Source: Firmicutes bacterium UBA2058 | Lineage (GTDB): Bacteria > Bacillota > Clostridia > Tissierellales > Sedimentibacteraceae | Length of the DNA stretch: 56,494 bases | Reading direction: 5' to 3' | NCBI GenBank assembly: GCA_002332905.1 | Contig: DDAM01000047.1 | Span: forward strand, 1-56,494 | Shown here: positions 9,316 to 16,304 of the stretch, in pieces | How the letters are laid out: each line of letters opens with the position of its first letter | Numbering within the stretch: the stretch's first letter is position 1 | Position numbers and translations under genes: made by a program | Notes under the pieces: generated by a model | Seen by the model: the letters and a program-made list of their open reading frames with translations, nothing else | Told to the model about the DNA's origin: nothing | Database searches by the model: none

Positions 9316-10293
9316 CTATATTGAGTATATACCTACAAAAGCTAGAAGTACAGAAGCTAGCCAAAACACTGCTACAATCTTTGTTTCCTTCCAACCGCAC
9401 ATCTCATAATGATGATGCAATGGAGCCATTTTAAAAACTCTTTTTTTAGTTTTCTTATAATAAGTTACTTGAATAATAACTGACAAAATTTCTGCTATAT
9501 AAATTCCACCTATTATTGGCAATACAAATGTCAAGCTTGTTGTTACAGCAACTGCTGCTACTACTCCTCCTAATGCTAAGGAGCCAGTGTCTCCCATAAA
9601 TATCTTTGCAGGATGAGCATTGTATCTTAAAAATCCTAGACATGAGCCAGCAACAGCTGAGCAAACTATAACAATACCGTGATATGAGCTATTATATATA
9701 CTAAAACTATTAGCTATAAGAGCAAAGGCTGCCATGACAATAAGTGTAACCCCAGAGTTTAATCCATCTAAACCATCTGTTAAATTTACGCCATTTACTA
9801 TACCGACTACTGCAAATACTGTAAAAGGTATATAAAAAATTCCTAAATCCAAATATATATTGGTAAAAGGTATTATAAGCTTAGTTCCATCTACGCTATA
9901 TTTTGCTCCATATATAGCTAACAGTATTGCAAATAATAGCTGTCCTATTATCTTTTGATATGCTTTAAGCCCTAAATTTCTTTTAAGCACAACCTTTATA
10001 TAATCATCTAAAAAGCCTACTATACCAAAACCAACCATTGATAGTAAACAAACAAATACTTCTTTACTAAAATTGCCACTTGTAAGCGTAGAAATAATTA
10101 TGCCTAACATAATTATTATTCCACCCATAGTTGGAGTGCCTGACTTTGTAACAATGTGAGATTTTGGACCTTCCTCTCTAATACTTTGACCAACTTTTAA
10201 TTTCTTCAAAAATGGTATGACTAATGGTCCAAGAAATATTACTATTAAGCTAGAAACCAAAATTATTCTTATAATATTAAAATCCAATTGCAT
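9316..10293 (-). CDS. mraY: Phospho-N-acetylmuramoyl-pentapeptide transferase MraY
   Basis: MraY is the integral membrane enzyme that makes lipid I from UDP-MurNAc-pentapeptide and undecaprenyl phosphate. The 325-residue protein has about ten membrane segments, the SGTPTMGG loop, the aspartate-rich FLDDYIKV and NLTDGLDGLNSGV motifs, and the PLHHHYE histidine cluster. The ATG has GGAGA upstream. murF, normally between murE and mraY, is missing: only 36 bases separate the two genes here. Confidence 0.97.
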   Translation of the reverse strand: MQLDFNIIRIILVSSLIVIFLGPLVIPFLKKLKVGQSIREEGPKSHIVTKSGTPTMGGIIIMLGIIISTLTSGNFSKEVFVCLLSMVGFGIVGFLDDYIKVVLKRNLGLKAYQKIIGQLLFAILLAIYGAKYSVDGTKLIIPFTNIYLDLGIFYIPFTVFAVVGIVNGVNLTDGLDGLNSGVTLIVMAAFALIANSFSIYNSSYHGIVIVCSAVAGSCLGFLRYNAHPAKIFMGDTGSLALGGVVAAVAVTTSLTFVLPIIGGIYIAEILSVIIQVTYYKKTKKRVFKMAPLHHHYEMCGWKETKIVAVFWLASVLLAFVGIYSI

Positions 10294-10329
10294 TCTTATC
10301 TCCTATAAACTTTTGTCCAATTTATTTTT

Positions 10330-11808
10330 TTATATTCCTAACTCTTGTTCTACCCTTTTAATCATTTTTTTCGCTATAGTTCTTTCATCATAAGGTACTT
10401 TTTCTATTCCAATGTCCTGATGAGGCTCTGTTGATTTCCCAGCCAATAATATTACATCATTATGCTTATAATTCCTAATTGCATAATATATTGCTTCTTC
10501 TCTTTCAACTATAATTTTGTATTCTCCATTATACTTTTTTACACCATTTGCAATTTCTTCACATATATCATAAGGGTTTTCAAATCTAGGATTATCTGAA
10601 GTTAATATAGTTAAATCACAATTTTGTCCCGCTATTTCACCCATAGGCGCACGTCTTGATATGTCCCTATCACCACCAGCTCCAAACATCACTATCTTTC
10701 TACCTTCTGCAAATTCATTAATTGTATCCATAACTTTCTCTAGTCCATCTGGTGTATGTGCAAAATCGAGTATTATAGTGCAATCTAGCTTTGTATCCAT
10801 AACTTCAAATCTACCAGTTACTCCATTAAAGTTACCTAAAGCTTCAATAGCCTCGTCTATATCAAGTCCTAAACAATAAGCTGTCCCTAGCGCAGCTAAT
10901 GAATTTAACACAGAAAATTTACCTGGAGTCTTTACAAACACTTTTTTTGATATGCCTTCAATTGATAGGTCAAATGATGTACCCTTTATAGTAGTTTTAA
11001 GATTACAAGCTTTAATATCTGCTTCATTATTTATTGCATAGGATAAAACTTTAATATTATCTTTTTTTAGTTCATCATAAAGTCTTTTCCCATATGAGTC
11101 ATCAACATTAACTATGTTATTATTTTTTGTTATATAAAATAGCTTTTTCTTTGCTAAATAATAGTTTTCCATTGTCTTGTGAAAGTCAAGATGATCTCTT
11201 GTAAGATTTGTAAAAATAGCAACATCAAATTCTAAATTATCGACTCTATTTAACTCAATCGCATGTGAGGATACTTCCATCATACATAATTTTACTGACT
11301 TTTGTACCATTTTATTCATTAAAAATTGTACATCTGAAGATTCAGGTGTAGTATGTTCAGTTTTTATGTGTTCATCATCAACAATAATACCTAAAGTACC
11401 TATAACTCCATTTTTTATATTTAAATCATCAGAAATAGCTTTTAGTAAATATGTAATACTGGTTTTACCATTTGTACCTGTAACACCCACAACATTTAAT
11501 TTGCTAGATGGATTATCATTCATAATACATGATATTTCAGCCATAATTTTTCTAGAATTTTCTACGACGATGAAATTAGATTTATCTTTAACTTCTTCAG
11601 TTATGTATTCGCATACTATAACTGAAGCGCCTTTTTTAATGGCACTTTCAATATATTTATGACCATCTTCAATCAAGCCTTTAATAGCTACAAATATACT
11701 ATTTTGATTTACATTTCTAGAATCGTATGTAATATTATCGACAACCACTTCTTTTGTACCGATAAATTCTTTATATTTTATCTGACTTAAAATGTTAGAT
11801 AGATTCAT
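10330..11808 (-). CDS. murE: UDP-MurNAc-tripeptide synthetase MurE (likely meso-DAP adding)
   Basis: MurE adds the third amino acid to UDP-MurNAc-L-Ala-D-Glu. The 492-residue product has the P-loop VTGTNGKTSITYLL, NLTRDHLDFHKTMENY and the TSDNPRFENP motif. The DNPR signature is the one associated with meso-diaminopimelate rather than lysine, so the wall is probably of the DAP type (family knowledge applied to the visible motif). The ATG has AAGGAGA upstream. It follows a 240-base spacer with two repeat structures after spoVD, so it may be expressed partly on its own. Confidence 0.96.
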   Translation of the reverse strand: MNLSNILSQIKYKEFIGTKEVVVDNITYDSRNVNQNSIFVAIKGLIEDGHKYIESAIKKGASVIVCEYITEEVKDKSNFIVVENSRKIMAEISCIMNDNPSSKLNVVGVTGTNGKTSITYLLKAISDDLNIKNGVIGTLGIIVDDEHIKTEHTTPESSDVQFLMNKMVQKSVKLCMMEVSSHAIELNRVDNLEFDVAIFTNLTRDHLDFHKTMENYYLAKKKLFYITKNNNIVNVDDSYGKRLYDELKKDNIKVLSYAINNEADIKACNLKTTIKGTSFDLSIEGISKKVFVKTPGKFSVLNSLAALGTAYCLGLDIDEAIEALGNFNGVTGRFEVMDTKLDCTIILDFAHTPDGLEKVMDTINEFAEGRKIVMFGAGGDRDISRRAPMGEIAGQNCDLTILTSDNPRFENPYDICEEIANGVKKYNGEYKIIVEREEAIYYAIRNYKHNDVILLAGKSTEPHQDIGIEKVPYDERTIAKKMIKRVEQELGI

Positions 11809-11849
11809 TCTAATCTCCTTCTAAACGTACCTCTGCACATTAATATTTA

Positions 11850-11903
11850 ATGAAGAATTGTTTTTTGATTCTCCCATAGAGCGAAGAGTTTTTTTCTTCG
11901 CTC
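11850..11903 (-). repeat. Double-hairpin repeat C, copy 1 (upstream of murE)
   Basis: On the minus strand GAGCGAAGA/TCTTCGCTC (11879-11903) is followed by TATGG and then a second stem GAGAATC/CAATTCTTC (11850-11874). The whole unit is repeated with few changes at 35962-36019 upstream of an M23 hydrolase gene. Substitutions are partly compensatory: the C/G pair of the first stem becomes T/A in the other copy. Confidence 0.75.
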
Positions 11904-11933
11904 TTTTTCCACAGACTATAATAACATATTTAA

Positions 11934-12044
11934 AATGCAACTTCAACAATTACTAGTATTATAAAATAATATTATATATAATATTATAAAACAACATTAT
12001 AAATAATGTTGTTCGTAATTTCCTTAGTAGTGTGAAGTTGCATT
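11934..12044. repeat. 111-base AT-rich inverted repeat between spoVD and murE
   Basis: Perfect 12-base arms AATGCAACTTCA (11934-11945) and TGAAGTTGCATT (12033-12044) enclose an AT-rich core with two nested palindromes, around AATAATATTATATATAATATT and AACAACATTATAAATAATGTT. It begins four bases after the spoVD stop. It could be a terminator-like structure, a cruciform or a miniature insertion; it holds no gene. Confidence 0.7.
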
Positions 12045-12048
12045 ATTT

Positions 12049-14181
12049 TTAATTCAATATTAGTGTAACTATGGAATTTCTTGTTACTTTTATACCTGGT
12101 TGTGGGAATTGATCTCTTACTATTACATCAGCTTCTACATCCAGAGTTACATTATGTTGAAGCCCATATTTTTCTAAAATCTGGCTTGCTTCTTTTATTG
12201 TTTTACCAATAACATTAGGAACTTCTATTGTAGCTTTCTCTATTGCACCAAGTTCCTGCTCGCTATATTGAGGCTCAATTTCCATATATTTCATTGTTTC
12301 TTCTATCATATCTCCAACTATAGGAGCAGCTATAATACTTGCATAATATGTACCTTGTGGCTCATCAACTGTCATAAGGCAAACTATTTTAGGATCATTA
12401 GTAGGTGCTACACCAATAAAGGAACTTATATAAACGCCCTCAGGATATTTGCCATCTATAACTTTTTGAGCTGTTCCAGTTTTTCCTCCAACTCTATATC
12501 CAGGAACAGCAGCTTGTTTTGCTCCACCTACTGAAACTACAGTTTCCATCATTTCCATAACCATATCTGCAATATCTTTAGAAAATACAGTTCTTCTTGT
12601 AACTGTATCAAAATTTTTAACTATATTACCTTCAGAATCTATTAGTTGTTTTACTATACGAGGCTCCATCAGCTCACCATCATTAGCAAGGCATGCTATT
12701 GCTGTAATTAGTTGTAATGGTGTGATAGCTACACTTTGACCTATAGACTGCCTTACTATATTTGCATCATTCATATACTTAAAATGATTTACTATGCCAG
12801 TCGCTTCACCATTCAAATCAATACCTGACGTTTCTCCGAAACCAAGCGCTCTTAGATATTTATAAAAGGTTTCTGCTCCAATATCAAGTCCAATTTCAGC
12901 CATAGCATCGTTACATGAATTTTGTAAAACCTGTGCTAAAGTTTGCTGTCCATGAGGATTATAATATCTCCAGCACTTCATTGCACTACCCGGCACTCCT
13001 CTAACATATCCATCACAATAATATGTTTTATTAGGCTGTGTTTTATTTTCCTGTAATGCAATAGCAACTACCAAAGGCTTAAATGTAGAGCCTGGTTCAT
13101 ATATATCATTAACAATTGGATTTCTCCACATATCATACCACTGTTTTTTCAAATCTTCAGCTGTTAAACTTTCCCACGCCTTTTTTGTGTTTTCATCTAG
13201 TGGTTCTCTTGGATTGTTTGGATCATAATCAGGTTTACTTGTCATTGCTATGATGTCACCAGTTTCTGGCTCCATCAAAATTAGATTAACTCTTTTTGCC
13301 TGCGTATTAGCTAAGGCTTCTTCAGCTGCTTTTTCTGCAAAATGCTGAATAGTTTCATCAATTGTTAAAACTAAGCCATAACCATCCTTTGGTTCAAAAT
13401 ATTCATTATACCCATATGGAAGTTCTCTTCCAACGCCATCTGTATTAACAACAAGTCTTCCAGGAACACCAGTAAGATATTTATCAAAGGTTGCTTCTAC
13501 TCCATATAATCCTTGTTGATCTGAATTTGTAAACCCGAGCATATAGGAAGCAAAATTTCCATACGGGTAAACCCTTTTATTGTCATCTATGATACTAATT
13601 CCGGTAATTTTAGCATCTCTAATTTTTTGTGCCTGTTCTTCAGTTATGTATCTTTTTAGTTCTACATATTTGCTGTTTTGAGTTATTTTTTTATATACAG
13701 TCTCCTTTTCCATCTCTAATATGCCTGAAAGTATTTCTGCAATTTCATCTAAAGACTTTAAGTTTTCTAAACTGGATTGTAATAACTCTTCTTCTTTATT
13801 TCCTGTTAATTTTTTATTAACTTTATTAAAAAACTTTGTTATAAAGCCTGCATCTTCATTTTCATCTTCTTGATTAACTATTGTCCTATCAGAAGAACCT
13901 TTTTTTACATCTACAGGAAAACAAACAACTGTACTGGCATTTACACTTACTGCTAATTTTTTTCCTTTAGCATCATATATAGTTCCTCTTTTTGCGTTAA
14001 TTACAACATCTTTTGACCACTGTTCATATGCACCTTTTTTGTATTCATTCCCTTTAATTAATTGAATATATCCTAAACGACCAATTAATAAAAGTGTTAC
14101 TGCAAAGAAAAACAGTAGAAATACTAGTATTCTTCTTTTGTTTTGCAAATTAGGACTACTGCTTTCGTTACTATTTCTCAT
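12049..14181 (-). CDS. spoVD: Class B penicillin-binding protein, SpoVD/PBP2b type with PASTA domain
   Basis: A 710-residue transpeptidase that cross-links septal or spore-cortex peptidoglycan outside the membrane. It has one N-terminal transmembrane helix (about 18-36), a PBP dimerisation domain with the RGTIYDAKG motif (65-73), and the transpeptidase domain with SxxK as STFK (Ser365), SxN as SCN (422-424) and KTG (567-569). A single C-terminal PASTA domain (about 650-710, EVPNVIGKTIKEA) ends the protein. One PASTA domain and the dcw position fit SpoVD, but division PBPs can look alike. It is preceded by a well-formed hairpin repeat A; the SD is about 11 bases from the ATG, rather far. Confidence 0.9.
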   Translation of the reverse strand: MRNSNESSSPNLQNKRRILVFLLFFFAVTLLLIGRLGYIQLIKGNEYKKGAYEQWSKDVVINAKRGTIYDAKGKKLAVSVNASTVVCFPVDVKKGSSDRTIVNQEDENEDAGFITKFFNKVNKKLTGNKEEELLQSSLENLKSLDEIAEILSGILEMEKETVYKKITQNSKYVELKRYITEEQAQKIRDAKITGISIIDDNKRVYPYGNFASYMLGFTNSDQQGLYGVEATFDKYLTGVPGRLVVNTDGVGRELPYGYNEYFEPKDGYGLVLTIDETIQHFAEKAAEEALANTQAKRVNLILMEPETGDIIAMTSKPDYDPNNPREPLDENTKKAWESLTAEDLKKQWYDMWRNPIVNDIYEPGSTFKPLVVAIALQENKTQPNKTYYCDGYVRGVPGSAMKCWRYYNPHGQQTLAQVLQNSCNDAMAEIGLDIGAETFYKYLRALGFGETSGIDLNGEATGIVNHFKYMNDANIVRQSIGQSVAITPLQLITAIACLANDGELMEPRIVKQLIDSEGNIVKNFDTVTRRTVFSKDIADMVMEMMETVVSVGGAKQAAVPGYRVGGKTGTAQKVIDGKYPEGVYISSFIGVAPTNDPKIVCLMTVDEPQGTYYASIIAAPIVGDMIEETMKYMEIEPQYSEQELGAIEKATIEVPNVIGKTIKEASQILEKYGLQHNVTLDVEADVIVRDQFPQPGIKVTRNSIVTLILN

Positions 14182-14192
14182 ATTTTAATTAT

Positions 14193-14254
14193 CCTCCATT
14201 ATGCTACTTCGTAGCATATAAAAATCATAAAGTGAAATCGATTTTTATTTCACT
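14193..14254 (-). repeat. Intercistronic hairpin repeat A, reference copy before spoVD
   Basis: This is the clearest copy. On the minus strand, starting a few bases after the ftsL stop, AGTGAAA/TTTCACT form stem 1 (14231-14254). A short AT spacer leads to stem 2, ATGCTAC/GTAGCAT (14201-14217), which is joined to AATGGAGG, the spoVD ribosome binding site. Confidence 0.8.
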
Positions 14255-14257
14255 CTT

Positions 14258-14716
14258 TTATTGAAATAATCTAAATGCTTTCTGAAGTAAGCTTACTTCA
14301 CTTTCATCATCGTTATTTGCAAGTTCACTGTTTTCATCATAAGTAACATTTAGAAATACTGTTTGCTTTCTTGTAGGATAATTCATTCCTAGATAGCTTT
14401 TTGCCATACTTTCAATCATATTGGTATTATTTAAGCTTTCAAGGTAAATATTATATCCGTCAATCTCATCGTTTAATGCAACAATTTCGTCCTCTAAATC
14501 TGTAATTGCCATTTTCTTCTCTGTTATTGTTGCATAGTTATAGATTATCATAATGCCTAAGCCAAATATAGCAATAACTATTAACCAATTTTTTATTGCT
14601 CCTATGGTTATTTTATTTTTCTTTTTCTTCTTTATAACTCTTTTTTTAATTTTTGGCTCTAAATCTTGTTGATTATCATAATCATAACTATAATTACGTT
14701 TTGATAATGCTGACAT
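14258..14716 (-). CDS. ftsL: FtsL/DivIC-type septum formation protein
   Basis: A 152-residue bitopic protein with a charged cytoplasmic N-terminus (basic run at about 22-36), one transmembrane helix (about 44-62) and an extracellular coiled coil (about 65-105). The topology and the place between rsmH and the PBP gene identify FtsL, which with FtsQ activates septal synthesis. Sequence conservation in this family is very low, so the name rests on context and topology. Confidence 0.78.
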   Translation of the reverse strand: MSALSKRNYSYDYDNQQDLEPKIKKRVIKKKKKNKITIGAIKNWLIVIAIFGLGIMIIYNYATITEKKMAITDLEDEIVALNDEIDGYNIYLESLNNTNMIESMAKSYLGMNYPTRKQTVFLNVTYDENSELANNDDESEVSLLQKAFRLFQ

Positions 14717-14726
14717 TTATAATCAC

Positions 14727-15656
14727 CTACACCCTTTCACCGATTCTTAATTTAGAGCTTCTGGCTCTAGCATTTTCTGTTAATTCTATATCATTTGGTA
14801 TAATTGGCTTTTTGTTTACTAATTTTAATTTTCTTCTATGATCACATACACATTGTGGGAATTCTTTTGGACAAATACAATCGCTATTTAAATCAGCAAA
14901 TGTATTTTTTATTATTCTGTCTTCTAATGAGTGAAATGTAATGACACAGATACGTCCACCTTTATTAAGTCTATCAACAGCATTTTTTATTGTGTTTTCA
15001 AGTATATCAAGTTCTTTATTTACTTCTATACGTATTGCTTGAAATGTTCTTTTTGCAGGATGAGGACCATCCTGTCTTGCAGCAGCCGGTATTGCTTTTT
15101 TTATAATACTAACTAACTGCCCTGTAGTTTCTATAAATTCCTTTTCTCTTTCTTCAATTATAAATTTAGCTATTCTGGCTGCCCAATTCTCTTCTCCGTA
15201 CTCACTAATTATCCTTGCCAATTCCTTTTCATCATAACCGTTTACTATGTGCCAAGCACTGATTTTTTGTGTTTTGTCCATTCTCATGTCAAGGGGAGCA
15301 TCATAATTATAGCTAAACCCTCTTTCTGGAATATCTAATTGGAATGATGATACTCCTAAATCAAATATAATACCGTCTATCTTTTCTATATTTAAATCAT
15401 CTAAAACATCGCTAATATTGCTAAAATTGCTTTTATATGCAATAAAATTATCAAATTCTTTTAATCTATCCTTCGCTCTATTTATAGCGTAGTCATCTTG
15501 ATCAATTCCTATGACTTTGCCGTTAACAGCTCGCTTTAATATCTCGTATGTATGTCCTCCACCACCAAGGGTAGCATCAACGTAAATACCATCACTTTTA
15601 ATTTTTAATCCTTCTATTGATTCATCTAATAAAACAGACTTGTGAATATATTCCAT
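14727..15656 (-). CDS. rsmH: 16S rRNA (cytosine-1402 N4)-methyltransferase RsmH
   Basis: RsmH (MraW) uses SAM to methylate C1402 of 16S rRNA. The 309-residue product has the SAM motif VDATLGGGGHTYEIL, IFDLGVSSFQLD, RGFSYNYDAPLDMRMD, HPAKRTFQAIRIEVN and CVITFHSLEDRI, all family hallmarks. AGGAGG precedes the ATG. It follows mraZ by 11 bases. Confidence 0.97.
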   Translation of the reverse strand: MEYIHKSVLLDESIEGLKIKSDGIYVDATLGGGGHTYEILKRAVNGKVIGIDQDDYAINRAKDRLKEFDNFIAYKSNFSNISDVLDDLNIEKIDGIIFDLGVSSFQLDIPERGFSYNYDAPLDMRMDKTQKISAWHIVNGYDEKELARIISEYGEENWAARIAKFIIEEREKEFIETTGQLVSIIKKAIPAAARQDGPHPAKRTFQAIRIEVNKELDILENTIKNAVDRLNKGGRICVITFHSLEDRIIKNTFADLNSDCICPKEFPQCVCDHRRKLKLVNKKPIIPNDIELTENARARSSKLRIGERV

Positions 15657-15667
15657 AACATTTCCTC

Positions 15668-16105
15668 CTATAAGCCTATACCTAAATCAGACATTTTTTC
15701 TGCAATGCTGTCAAAATCAAATTCTTCACTATTTGAGTAAGCTTCCCAGTTTTCCTTGTTCCATATTTCAATTTTGTCTATTACTCCAATAATTGCAACA
15801 TCCTCATTTAAATTACTAAATTCTCTTAAATTAGGCGGTACTAATAGTCTTCCCTGTTTATCAAAACTACATTCAGTAAATCCTGAAATAAATTGTCTTA
15901 AAAAAAATCTTTCTTCTTTATTAAAGGTAGATAAATTTTTAAGTTTACCAACAAATTCTTCCCATGTTTGAATAGGATAAACGAATAAGCATTTATCCAA
16001 GCCTTTACCAATGTAAAAAACTTCTCCCAATTCATCTCTGAATTTTGATGGAATTATAACCCTTCCCTTATTATCGAAAGAGTGTATGTACTCACCAGTA
16101 AACAT
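15668..16105 (-). CDS. mraZ: Transcriptional regulator MraZ
   Basis: MraZ is a ring-forming DNA-binding protein of the SpoVT/AbrB fold that regulates the dcw cluster in other bacteria. The 145-residue product has the two family repeats: GEYIHSFDNKGRVIIPSKFR near the N-terminus and CSFDKQGRLLVPPNLR in the second half. It is the first gene of the cluster. The ATG has AAGGTGGT upstream. Three ACCAC boxes at 21-base spacing on the plus strand in its leader may be its own operators (see findings). Confidence 0.95.
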   Translation of the reverse strand: MFTGEYIHSFDNKGRVIIPSKFRDELGEVFYIGKGLDKCLFVYPIQTWEEFVGKLKNLSTFNKEERFFLRQFISGFTECSFDKQGRLLVPPNLREFSNLNEDVAIIGVIDKIEIWNKENWEAYSNSEEFDFDSIAEKMSDLGIGL

Positions 16106-16110
16106 AATCT

Positions 16111-16157
16111 ACCACCTTCTGGGTATATTATACCACATCGTGGGATAAATGCACCAC
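16111..16157 (-). promoter_or_regulatory. mraZ/dcw promoter with three 21-base-spaced GTGGT boxes
   Basis: On the minus strand TGGTATAAT (-10 at 16127-16132, extended -10 type) has no good -35. GTGGT occurs at 16153-16157, 16132-16136 and 16111-16115, exactly 21 bases apart; the last is part of the SD AAGGTGGT. The spacing of two helical turns suggests binding by an oligomer such as MraZ, but the middle box overlaps the -10 edge and the last overlaps the SD. Confidence 0.45.
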
Positions 16158-16250
16158 TTTTTTTCAAAAAAATTAACTTTTTCAAAAAAAGCAGTTAGGA
16201 TTAAGCTTTTGAGTATTTATCCATAATTAAATTTTTATGTAAAATAAAAA

Positions 16251-16289
16251 AAGTGTCGAAAACTATAATTAAAATAGCTTTTAACACTT
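16251..16289 (-). terminator. Intrinsic terminator after the GGDEF-EAL gene
   Basis: On the minus strand AAGTGT and AAGCTAT pair with ATAGTTTT and ACACTT, followed by a T-rich run. A terminator with a similar stem follows lgt at 20864-20900. Confidence 0.75.
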
Positions 16290-16304
16290 CTCTTATTTGC
16301 ATTT

